64,000 nucleotides of DNA. Origin: Otis tarda (Eukaryota > Chordata > Aves > Otidiformes > Otididae). Below the pieces are notes generated by a model, which did no database searches, was not told the origin of the DNA, and saw only the letters and a list, made by a program, of their open reading frames with translations. Shown in pieces: positions 23,960 through 35,100 of this stretch. The position numbers and the translations under genes are program-made. How positions within the stretch are numbered: the stretch's first letter is position 1; the number at the start of each line of letters is the position of its first letter. Location: contig CM048553.1 of assembly GCA_026413225.1 (NCBI GenBank), positions 140,624,690 to 140,688,689 of the forward strand. The letters are read 5' to 3'.

Positions 23960-25393
23960 ATGACAGGGCAGAGTCTGAAGGCTTTATCTGAAGCGAATTT
24001 TGAAGACAATGAGATCAGCATCAACGTTGGAGGCTTTAAGAAAAAGATGAGATCCAACACATTATTAAGGTTCCCCGAGACCAGGTTGGGCAAACTGCTG
24101 AGCTGCCACTCAAAGGAGTCGATACTGGAGCTCTGCGACGACTATGATGACACCAAGAATGAATTTTATTTTGACAGGAACCCAGAGCTCTTTCCTTACG
24201 TGCTACATTTTTATAACACTGGCAAGCTCCATGTGATGGGTGAACTCTGTGTGTTTTCCTTCAGCCAGGAGATTGAATACTGGGGAATCAATGAATTCTT
24301 TATAGACTCCTGCTGCAGTTACAGCTACCATGGGAGGAAAATGGAACCAGACCAAGAGAAATGGGAGGAACAAAGTGACCAGGAAAGCACCACATCGTCT
24401 TTTGATGAGATTTTGGCATTCTACAACGATGCCTCTAAATTTGACAAACAACCCTTTGGAAACATCAGGAGGCAGCTCTGGCTCGCTTTGGATAATCCTG
24501 GGTACTCGGTCTTAAGCCGAATCTTCAGTGTCCTTTCCATAGTGGTGGTGCTGGGCTCCATAGTGACCATGTGCCTGAACAGCCTCCCAGACTTTCAGAT
24601 TGTTGACAGCAATGGGAATCCCGAGGAAGACCCTCGCTTTGAAATTGTGGAACATTTTGGTATTGCATGGTTCACTTTTGAACTGGTGGCGAGGTTTGCA
24701 GTAGCTCCTGACTTTTTAAAGTTTTTCAAGCATGCCCTGAATTTGATTGACCTAATGTCTATCCTTCCATTTTATATTACCTTAATTGTCAACTTGGTGG
24801 TGGAAAGTAGCCCGACTTTAGCAAATTTAGGCAGGGTTGCTCAAGTCCTGAGACTCATGAGGATCTTTCGAATCTTGAAGCTTGCTAGACACTCCACAGG
24901 TCTCAGATCTCTTGGAGCCACCCTGAAGTATAGCTACAGAGAGGTGGGGCTTCTTTTACTTTACCTCTCTGTTGGCATCTCCATTTTCTCAGTAGTGGCT
25001 TACACCATTGAGAAAGAAGAGAATGAGGGGTTAGCCACCATCCCTGCTTGTTGGTGGTGGGCTACCGTCAGCATGACCACAGTTGGCTACGGCGATGTTG
25101 TGCCGGGGAGCACTGCTGGCAAGTTGACGGCATCTGCATGCATCCTAGCCGGTATCCTAGTGGTAGTGCTTCCCATTACACTGATCTTCAATAAATTCTC
25201 CCACTTTTATAGGCGTCAGAAGCAGTTAGAGAGTGCCATGAGAAGCTGTGATTTTGGTGATGGCATGAAAGAAGTTCCATCAGTCAACTTAAGGGACTAC
25301 TATGCTTATAAAGTTAAATCACTTATGGCCAGTCTTACCAATATGAGCAGGAGTACCCCCAGTGAGCTGAGCCTGAACGATTCACTTCATTAG
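23960..25393 (+). CDS. KCNS2: Potassium voltage-gated channel subfamily S member 2 (Kv9.2), electrically silent subunit
   Basis: Complete 477-aa, single-exon coding region. KvS subunits form no channels alone; they join Kv2 tetramers in the plasma membrane and alter gating and current. The T1 domain is at about residues 17-122, with the zinc-site pattern H91, C97, C118, C119. S1 is about 184-205, S2 232-250 and S3 259-279. S4 is about 291-312, with basic residues R292, R297, R301, R304, K307 and R310. S5 is about 327-348, the filter TVGYGD is at 374-379 and S6 is about 388-411. S6 reads P405-I-T where Kv1-Kv4 channels have PxP; lack of the second proline is typical of silent subunits. The chosen ATG has A at -3 and starts MTGQSL as in other KCNS2 proteins, giving the family length. 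An in-frame ATG 54 nt upstream (23,906) lies before the acceptor and is rejected. The C-terminus SLNDSLH closely resembles mammalian KCNS2. The reading frame is intact. Confidence 0.97.
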   Translation: MTGQSLKALSEANFEDNEISINVGGFKKKMRSNTLLRFPETRLGKLLSCHSKESILELCDDYDDTKNEFYFDRNPELFPYVLHFYNTGKLHVMGELCVFSFSQEIEYWGINEFFIDSCCSYSYHGRKMEPDQEKWEEQSDQESTTSSFDEILAFYNDASKFDKQPFGNIRRQLWLALDNPGYSVLSRIFSVLSIVVVLGSIVTMCLNSLPDFQIVDSNGNPEEDPRFEIVEHFGIAWFTFELVARFAVAPDFLKFFKHALNLIDLMSILPFYITLIVNLVVESSPTLANLGRVAQVLRLMRIFRILKLARHSTGLRSLGATLKYSYREVGLLLLYLSVGISIFSVVAYTIEKEENEGLATIPACWWWATVSMTTVGYGDVVPGSTAGKLTASACILAGILVVVLPITLIFNKFSHFYRRQKQLESAMRSCDFGDGMKEVPSVNLRDYYAYKVKSLMASLTNMSRSTPSELSLNDSLH

Positions 25394-25760
25394 TGTTCAA
25401 GTTTGACAGCAGTTTGCATGAGAGCTAGCAAGAGCTATGTTTATAAATATTTTCCTCTTTGTCTTCTTTCTTCTAGAAGATAGTGTTGCTGACACTGCAC
25501 TAACTTTGCACTTGAGAAACTAAAGACATTTCTATTACAAGTTGACAGTTTGCACATTTTCATCCTGTTGCATAGGTACTGAATGCTGACTTTTCCATAC
25601 AAATGTTACCACTTTCATGACATTACTGCTAGCGGTGTAGTGATGATCTGTTACTTTGTGCATTTCCTCATCTGAGCAGAGAAATGAACGTAACCTAAAA
25701 GTGGAATAAAAATTCTCAGCTGTGACACGAGTAATGAAAAAATCACCTATCACCTATACT
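25394..25760 (+). other. KCNS2: KCNS2 proximal 3'UTR (minimum extent)
   Basis: Sequence follows the TAG stop directly, with no intron signal needed. The first canonical poly(A) signal is AATAAA at 25705-25710. Later AATAAA hexamers at 27050-27055, near 27,325 and near 28,170 could mark longer 3'UTRs, so the true end is unresolved. Confidence 0.45.
25705..25710 (+). terminator. KCNS2: Candidate KCNS2 poly(A) signal AATAAA
   Basis: Canonical hexamer about 315 nt after the stop codon. A T/G-containing stretch follows near 25,755-25,775. Distal alternatives exist, so use of this site is inferred. Confidence 0.4.
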
Positions 25761-28700
25761 TGTATCTGTACTAGTGTAGGACCTCCCAGGCATTTTTCAA
25801 CAGCTTAAAACAATCGCCTGCAAATCACTGACATGGGAAGACTCTTCCCCATCTTTCTGACCAGTAATTCTGATGATCACACATCTGAAAACACCTCCGA
25901 GCCTCACATTTCAATGGCAGTTGGCTTACTCTTGAGCACGTGTGTTAAGAACGGGGTGTTTCTGTTCTGAAATGTCATGTATGGTCATATTTTTCAGAAG
26001 CTCCTAAGCATAGGCATACCTCTGTTTCCAAGATTAGGTCAATACTGAGCCCTCTGAAGAAGCTCACCCCTCATTTTCAGATAGCTGCATACTCAGACTA
26101 CATTTCCACAAGTGTCTCTAGGTATTGGAGGCCCATGAAGACACCTCACGTTTCCATCTCCAGGAGTGGTCTGCACACAGCTCGGTTCCAGTGAAGCTGA
26201 AGATACGCTGTATTTAAGTTCGTGATTTCTGAGATCAGGCACGCAAAAACGTGGGTTTTCAACAATTAGAAGCTCCAGTGAAAAAACTTGAACTTGGTTA
26301 ATGGAGCGAAATATTCCCACATGAACATTACAGGCAGCATTTTAGGAACTGACATTCATATACTGCAAAAAGACTAATTATAAAGATGCCATATGTGATG
26401 CTGAGATATAAAATCTAATTTTATCAGAAAAGCTTGAAAGCAGGTGTTGATGGCAGACAATTCCACTAAGCTTTCTGCCAAGAAAACTCTAAGGAAAAAA
26501 AGACCCTGTAAGTTACATTTGCCCTCAGAAAGGAACTCACAACTTACAGCTTAGGAAGCGTATAAGGGCCTAAGAAAGGAACAGATAAAGAAAAAGAGCT
26601 TAATATTGCACGCACTGTGGGCAGATCCTCCTACCTGCTTCTGTGACGTAGTCCATTTAAATCCTTCCAAGGGCTGGCCTGCACTTTTTTTTAAAAAAAA
26701 AAAAAAAGAGAGAGACCAGCTCATCTGAGTTTTCAAAGAGTAATAATGAATCTGCATAAACTTATTTTTTGAGGGCTCAGCCTTTTCCCTTAAGGAACTG
26801 TACAGAGATCAAACACTTGTAAGTGGGCAGAACAGCATTTCTCTTCAGATCCTGCTGGTTTTCATCCTATTGATTACACAAAATATTCCAAATTTTTTTT
26901 TTGACTTGTGAAGACTAGAGAGGTTCAGAAAATAAATTCAAACTAGTTAGAAGTTTAAATACTAAAGCTAAAATTTTCATGTTTGGAAGCCTTGTGTTTC
27001 TATAATACAACAAGGAGTGGCACCTGAACTAAAGTGTCCCAACTGGCAGAATAAAGCAAATATGGTATGGATAGGTAATTCCGTTTTTTAGGCTATTAGA
27101 GGTAGCTGTCTGGCCTGGAGCTTTTGATGTTGTTGCCATATCAGCTCCACCTAAAACCAGAAAGCTGAGCACCCAGGATCAGAGTCCTGTATTCTCAATG
27201 ATCTATCACAGAATACACAGTGTGAAATAACTTACCCCTCCCCACCATTTCCTTTGAAGACCCTACCCGCATGTCAGTTAGCAGTTGATTTACACCATGA
27301 AGTGTGAGGGAAATGGGTCCTTTCTAACCTTACCAAATAAAGCTCTCGGAGATTTCAACATAAGCTTGCGCAGGTTATGAAGGCAAGATGTTGCTTGCTG
27401 TCCCTGAAAATCGAAGGCCCTGAAGGTAGACCTAGATAACCCAAAGTGTCCAGACACGAAACATTTTGCTAAGGTTTTCACTTCTGGAGGGCTGGTTCGT
27501 GTTCTCTGCTGGGTCACAGGTATAAATTCAATAGTCTTATCCCTGATTCATATTGCGTATATGTAAACTATCACACACCTACAAACACGCACCCAAAACA
27601 CAGCACAGAACTAGGTTGCCTGTTGGATTGAAATACCATGAAAGAAATAAGGGAAGGAAGAGATGGGCACATACATGCTGGCCAAGTTACATGCTGCAAG
27701 GGTGGAAAACTCTCCCACTGATGCCAAGGACACTGCAAGTTCTCACTAGGTCTGTTGGCTGAGGGCCTTCAGAGAGTCTACTTCCAAGCAGTGGTTTTAT
27801 CCCTGTTTCACAAGCAGTAGATTCAGAGAGTTGAAAACCAATGATGTCTTTCAGGGCAGTTATTTGAAGAGACCTGTAAACTTGCCAAAGAGTCACAAAT
27901 TCCCTCAGCTGTTGCTAGTTTAGGATTGCAAAGGTTGGATCCAAACTTTGCAACACACCATTTCAATAACCTGTATCTTATATTCTAGATTTATTATTAT
28001 TCATAGGGCTGATGCTCTGTCATTTCTGCAAATATGGAATGGAATGTGTCCAAATTGCGTTTCACTAAAGAAAATGAAATACCCCCAGGAATTATGAGTT
28101 TTATTGTACTGGTTGAAAGGAATTTTCATTATTGCTTTTTTATAGAAGTGCTTTGGATCAAAGACACTAAATAAATAAAGTACTGAAATTTAATATGTTC
28201 TTATTATCATGACAATGACTTTACACAGTACACAGGAATTCCCTTCATAAACTTAACTAACTCCATGTTAAAAGTAGTCAGATTTTTGCTCCCCCCTCCT
28301 CCAGAAGAGCATTCCACAGCTGCGCTGCTCTCCAAGGCTTGCGTAACTTTTAGCATAATTTTATTAATGGCTGCTTTATATCAGGTTTTTTCTCATGCCA
28401 CCACTGTTCTTTAGCTTAAATATTTCATTTTCTTCTTACTGTTTGTGTGCATGGTGTGTTTATAGACAGCAACCATATGCCCTTACATGCTTATTTTTAT
28501 GGGATTATACCTGCCAAGCTTCCTTTTAGTTTTCTTTTTGCAAGTCATGTTCCCCTGGCCATCCTAGGGGATGCAGCCTTTTTTCTGCATTACTTCTGCT
28601 TAGATTTATTCTGTTTGAGCCATCATTGTACAGTACTGTATCGCTTGGCACAGCAGTTTTAATATTTGCTTATGACTAACAGAATTTTTCACTGAGGAGG

Positions 28701-28831
28701 ATGATAATTATAATGTTGTTGTCCTAGCTCCCCCAAAATATCTAGGTAAGGACGAACAAGGCACACCCTTCCTGACATTTTATGAAGTGACCTCTATTCT
28801 AGGGCTCAGTCCAGTAAGTGCTGAGAATCCT
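25761..28831. other. Distal KCNS2 3'UTR or intergenic DNA
   Basis: No gene or repeat recognised, apart from an A-rich run near 26,690-26,710. Part of it may belong to a long KCNS2 3'UTR. Confidence 0.4.
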
Positions 28832-29100
28832 CATAGAATCACAGAATCCTAGAATGGTTTGGGTTGGAAGGGACCTTCAAAGGTCATCTAGTCCAACTCC
28901 CCTGCAAGGAGCAGGGACGTCTCCAACCAGATCAGGTTGCTCACAGCCCCGTCCAACCTGGCCTTGAACGTTTCTAGGGATGGGGCATCCACCACCTCTC
29001 TGGGCAACCTGTGCCAGCGTTCTCCCACACCCAGTGTAAAAATTTTTTTCCTAATATGTAATCTAAATATACCTCCCTCTATTTTGAAACCATTACTCTT
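28832..29100 (-). mobile_element. CR1 LINE fragment, 3' portion, ending in a fold-back
   Basis: Reversed CR1 landmarks are 'catagaatcacagaatcc', 'ttgggttggaagggacc', 'catctagtccaactcccctg', 'gaccttgaacg'-like text, 'ccaccacctctctgggcaac' and 'ttttttcctaatatgtaatc'. The minus-strand frame preserves the ORF2 C-terminal look ([20 protein letters not shown]). The plus-strand right end, which is the element's 5' truncation point, runs into a perfect inverted repeat at 29076-29122. Confidence 0.9.
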
Positions 29101-29122
29101 AGTAATGGTTTCAAAATAGAGG
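29076..29122. repeat. Perfect 22-bp inverted repeat with 3-nt loop
   Basis: The arm 29076-29097 (starting CCTCTATTTTGAAACC) is exactly complementary to 29101-29122, with the loop CTT. The left arm is CR1 sequence and the right arm is its reverse copy, so the palindrome formed at the 5' truncation end of the CR1. Confidence 0.95.
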
Positions 29123-32100
29123 TAATGGTTCATCCAGTAATAGTTCATCTCTCATTAAATAAAAGTTAGAAAAAATTTTTTATACTTTGAAGGAAAAAAT
29201 CAATCTCTCCAAGGCCTCAACGAGGAGAAGAGGTGGTGTACTCTTTGAGTAGTCAGTACTTTTGACAGGCTTCTTCAATCACTGCTTGGTACCAGCAGGG
29301 CATCTTCACTTCTCTAAAACAGTGGGTCAGAAATGAAGGTTGAGAGGACTAATTGGCCACTTTCTGCACTGTTGGAAACTTGAAAATTGTTGTGGTTAAA
29401 AATCTGCTTACTACGGGTGTGCAGTTTAATGAAGAACATTGCACTTGGCATGTGCTTCTCCTGCCTTGTGACGGTCACCTTCCTGGCACCGGTGAAAACG
29501 CTGCTGCTACTCTTTCGGCTGAGAGCTTTGAATTGCTTAAATACGGATTATAGTAATATTTCAAAAGAGACAACTTACTTTATTGCCAGGAATGAACTGT
29601 TAGAGAATCTTGATTTCTAGTACAACTCTAGGCTATTAAAAGAGTCGGAGATGTCCTTGAGAAGCAATATGTTACATTATTTTCCTAAGATGTAAAATCT
29701 ATATATAGATTGTGATTAAGCTTTTTATGTATGTTCAGATTTTGTATTATTGCCTGGTTTATTATTCACTTACTTTCACCAGTTGCTAATTCTCTCTTTC
29801 CCTGCAGACTATTTTATCCATTTTGAAAGCAGACTGTTTTTTCCTCACATATTATATATAGAATGAGCTACTTCACATAGCAAACTTAAAAACAAATAAC
29901 TTTGCATTTAATTTTCCAACTTTAATACCTCCAGTATTTGTACCTCTTTGTACAGAACTTTACGAGACTGCAGGGAACTACTCTATCTGGTGCTCTTTGT
30001 ACTGTGTTTCTCGTTCCAGTAGTGTATAACACACTCAAGAACTCAGCTTTGTGCCACAAAATGGAAATTAAATGCATAAAAAAGTGTATTTTTCCAGGGA
30101 TTAAGAAATTCTTTCAGTTTCAAGATATTCTGAGTATATATTGTAATCAAAGAGAAGCCTGGATCTCATTGTGAAGATAGGTTTCTTTTAAAAACACATC
30201 AGGCTAGAATTCTACTTTTAAAAATGCTCTTAATTGGTGATGGTGATGGGGAACCCGCATTTTTCAGTTGAGCAAATAGCGCAAGCTTCTTGTTCTCTAC
30301 CTTACAGATTAGGGACTAAGCAACACACCAATAGCAATTGTAACAACACACCAAAATCAACTTGACATAACCTTTCATCTCTTCCAAAACAACCCCTATC
30401 CTTAAAGGCCCCAGCTATGCGCATATAAGCAGCAGAAAGCCCCTGGAGTAGCTGCTTTTGCTGTGCTAGTTATCCATTTCCTCTCACAATATTCCTGACT
30501 TTAAACTACCTTTGATGGTACGTTCAAACAACATTCAACCCACAGCCTCCACTCATATCCCTTGGCAAGGTGTTGTGCCAGAACTATTCTCTTCTCATCA
30601 TGTTATTCTTCTATTTTTTTTCCAATTTATGGCTTCCCATTAGGTTACACCAGAAATTAATTTGATCTCCTATAACTTATTTTCAAGTCGCTCACTAGTT
30701 AAGCAGGGCTAGAAGAATATTCCCATCCAGTTTCTTAAGCATCTTTTACTGACTCTGCCTTTTGTCCTTAAAAAACAAAAAAAAGGAAAAAAAAGAAAAA
30801 AATAAGGTAATACTTCTCATCCAAGAATAATTTACTGGGTTAACAATGCAACAAAAGGCAATATATTATTCAAAGCAACAGTTCTCTGCTTAGTTGATTC
30901 GGAGACAGCCAGAATGTCTATGCCTTCAGAACAACCCTTGAGTTTGTTAAGAAACATCACCCTCATTAAGGCCTGTGGATCTCTTTACCTCTCATATATA
31001 AAATTATGGGACCTCAGCTGGAAGAGGCAACCTCCAAACAGTCTAGAAAGTGTTTCCCAAGGTAGCGTGACACTGCTGGCAAAGATCTGGCTCTGGTATT
31101 TCTTTCTTCTGCTAGTACAGAGGGTGGAGAATAGTCTCACAGGTGTTGAGACTCACACTGACCTCCCACTGGACACTGCAAAATTTGTTTGCCTGACATC
31201 GCCTCACCCTTTACGCACAACCCTAAATCATGTAAGTCCTCACTTGGATAAATGCAGGCATCTGGCTCTAGGAGACAGTGGCACAAATCCAACACTTCAG
31301 CTTCACAGAAGTGTAGAAGAAACATCAGCACCTCTCACTCTTTTTTTTTTTTATTCCAGGGTACCACTGGGGTTTGGCTTCTCACTGAACCCTACTCAGA
31401 AATAAACAGGGCAAAGTTTTCAGAGATAGGACAAAGTCTGCTATAAATCTGCCAATTTCTTCTATATATCTAAAGCACCCTAAGAGAGCTGCGCACTTTC
31501 ACATGCACGATCCAACATCTGCTTGTGGTCACCGCATGCGCAGGCGCTCTGCGTGGTGCACAAACCTGTGCAGTTCTGAGCAGACTGTTCCACTCATTAC
31601 AGTGTTGACCTTCAAGGAAAACTTTTAAACACATTTGGGAGATGAGTGGTACTCAAACATCACAGCTTGCTTACTAGCAGCCACTGCTCTGCCCATCTTA
31701 AGTCCTGTACCTCTTGCTTTACCTTCTCTGTCTGTTTGCTGTATCCTGACATCGTGGCCCCCACGACAAAGGATGAATGGGTGACTTGGTGGGGTCACCA
31801 CACAGCAAAATGAGTGTCTGGAGCTCCTGACTTAGGAATGTCAATCCCACCGACCTTCAGTGGAAATTGTTCTTTTAAATTTTTTAAATTTAAATTCATG
31901 TTCTGTCCCATTCTAGGAAATGTTCTGAACATCGACACCCTAGCACAGCACCTTTAATGACCAGCCATTTAATTACCAAGTAAATTCTAATTTATTTGTA
32001 TTGTACCAGTGCCTAGGCACTGGAGGGTATGGGCTAGCAGCTCCATGTGTTACGTTTTCCAAGTATGGCAAAAGATAACACATCAAAAATATGTTTTACT

Positions 32101-35100
32101 TTTGGGAAAAATCTGTTCTCCATGTTGTTTCTTTCTTTCTTTATTCCATACCAAGGCACAGCTTCCTGCTGTCACTGCTAGTATGATCCTTTTTTAACAT
32201 TTTGATCCCTACCCTGAAAACCTGAGGGAAGAAGCCCTGGATGCATTTTTCTCTGGTGAAGTGTCTCTGGGTATTCCCTGTGGGAGCACACTTTAGAGAT
32301 GGCAGCTGAAACCTGGAAAGAAGCTGGTGTCGCTTGCAAGCACCCGCAGGCAGAGCAGGTCGTCCCCATCCCATTCCCCCTTATGCGTCCCCTCGCCTCT
32401 GGCACGGCCAGCACGGAGCCAAAGCGGGGCCCTGCCACAGGAACATCTCAAACTGCCAAAGTCAGGATCAGCTCCTTCACTGATCCTTTCGCATTCAGCC
32501 TGGCTGGTGAGCTGTCAGGTTTGACAGCTGGTTTTTGCATGATACTTCTCAGCTATGGCACTGGAAATGCTTTATAAATATCGGGCAATTTTATTTATGC
32601 TTTTGGTGGCAAAAATGCACCGAGCCTTCCTTATACTTCTGTTAGCCAGGGCAGCCCCACTCCTGGCTCTCATGTTCCCCAAGCACAATAAACCAGAACC
32701 GTACTGGAGCTCTCACCAGTGCTACCAGAGCAGTGCTGGAGAGCACAAAGGACACCTCTTCATGGGAGTTCTTACACAGCACTGGGTGTATGCACCAGCA
32801 CCCAAAATACAGATGTGCTTCCTCATGCTGGGCAGGAGCCTCAAAGCACTGAAACCATTTAACATGCCAGGAGATGGGAGTCATGCTGGGAACAGGTGGC
32901 GGCAGGTGTTTTCTAGGTGCGTGTGATTTTCCTAAGAATTCCTTTAGATTCAGAGAGAGGTCAATCTAGACGCACTGAGAATATAGAAGAAAAAGGCTAC
33001 ATGCTTTGAGGCAGTTAATGTTTCCTGAAACAAGATATCTGGGATAGCTGACAGTTTTCTTTCCTGAGAAAGCACAATTAAAAAAAAAAATGCATCTCTC
33101 CATCCTACTAGAGAAGGTGGGAATAAAAGATTAGGCTACTTGGGTTCCGGGCTTTTAAAATAAAACATTAATCCTATGCAGTCCAGAAAATAAGTAGAAT
33201 AAACCTGAATGGAAAGCAAAGCTGCAGTTGGAAGACTGATCAGATTTTTTGCTTACAAAGTGCAAAGGACAGCAGGTCCTTGCATGGCTGCATTTAGAGG
33301 TCTGGACCAAACAACGGAGGCCAGCTTCCCAAAGTTCAGATTCCCAAATTTTGAAGCATAGCCAAGGGTGTTTGGCACACCCTTCCCTCACTCGGGTCAG
33401 CAACAGGGAGCTGGCAGCCTCAGGGTGTTTTAGGAGGAGGTGAGTAAGCGAGTATTAGGAAAGCAAGGGCGTGTAGCTGCTGTCGCTCACTGAGATGGGG
33501 GGACACAGCAGCTGTTTGGGTCTGCAGGACAGCACCCATTCTGCCCTGAGCACCCTCGTTTCCACTGCTCAGGACAGAAGCTGGAAGACGGCTCAGAAAC
33601 ACAGTGGTAATCTCTTCTTAAATAGGACTGAATCATCCTTCTGCATTCTAGAGCAAAGCGCTGAACTAAATAAACACTTTAGTTCAGCATCCGTCTACAA
33701 AATAAAATATTAGTCAAACACTTTGCTAATAAGACTTCCTCCTACTTCAGCTGCAAGATAGGACCTAACCGTCGTGCTTTTTGTGGGGGCAGTAACTGCA
33801 GATAAGTGCTAGAAGATGTATAAAAATTGTGTCAGCTGATGGACTGAATAAATCAATGTTAACCGCATTTAAAAGGCTTCAAACTTATACTCACCCTTGG
33901 AATAAATTTGCATTAATTGTTGGGATGTGGGGCTACTGTATTGCTGGTCCTATGATCATAGAAATCCTCAATTTCTTATTTATCTCAATAATTACATATT
34001 TGGAACTGTTTAAACATCTGAGTGTCATCAGAAGAGTTATAATTACACTAACTAGGAGAAATAGGCTTATCAAATCTAATACCACACTATTGCCATCAAT
34101 TTCAGCCACATTACATTGTGGAATATAAACAGCCTGAAAAGCTCATGTATTTCTATAAAAGCTGAGCAATCAGCGGTGGATGTGCTTCCTTAGCAGAATA
34201 AGTTGCTGAAAAACTACAACAGGCAGATAGTCCATCAACATTTTCTAGCACACACTCATAGTGGATTATTTCTTGTTGTGTTAGAGTCTCTAACAGGATG
34301 AGAGAGACTCTTGGAATGAGTCAGAGCAATATTTCAGCTGTATTTTTTGAAATACTGAACTAGTACTTACTGCATTAGAGACTTCTGTTCACTTTTCAGA
34401 GCTAAATTGGGTTTGGATTAAGCAATTATATGTGTATATAAATCAGTGCAGTGTTGAACATTACTACAGTCATGCATTCTTTTCCAGATGGTCTCAAGAA
34501 CTTTATTCTGTAAAGAACAACTAGCAGGAAAAACAAAACAAATTTTTCCTGGATTTTAGGAGACTCAGAAAAAGTTATTTTATTAATTGTGTATGTAAGT
34601 ACAGAGTTTGACTTGTTTCTGCATTTTTTAATACAAAACACTTTGAAAAATTCTAGTCTTCTTCCATAGTTTCAGCAGGGAGAACTGGTATATGAAAATA
34701 AATACGACTTATCTACAGACTGAAATAAGACCTGCATTTTGAAAAGAATCTCATGCTTTTGGATATGGTTGCTAAGAAAAATGGTAACTCTACTTAATCC
34801 TCCTTCAAATAATCTCTGACCTCCATAATCTCTGGACTATGACACCTGTTTTCATGTGCAGTGAGAGATCAAAAGGACACCTCTTGCTGTTAAGTCTGTA
34901 TACCCCATTGTACTGTAATAAAAATGAAATATCAATTGATACATCGCACTAAAGGCTTAGCGTCAGATAAATCAAATCAAAAGCTTTTGGTCTCCCCCTT
35001 TGATGTATTTGCTGTGAGTTTTTCCTTAACATTAACCATGCAGGCTTTGGAAGCCCAGAAGGAGTGCAAAGCAGCAGAAAGATCTGAGGAGGGGAAAAAA

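Noticed and set aside
29076..29122. MicroRNA precursor
   Set aside because: The stem is perfectly paired, has only a 3-nt loop and derives from a CR1 end, so it is better explained as a fold-back insertion scar.
30914..31405. 163-codon plus-strand frame
   Set aside because: No recognisable domain, and composition like surrounding noncoding DNA.
33829..34128. 99-codon frame with hydrophobic stretches
   Set aside because: AT-rich DNA readily gives Ile/Leu/Phe-rich frames. No family match is recognised, though conservation of the region could be checked.
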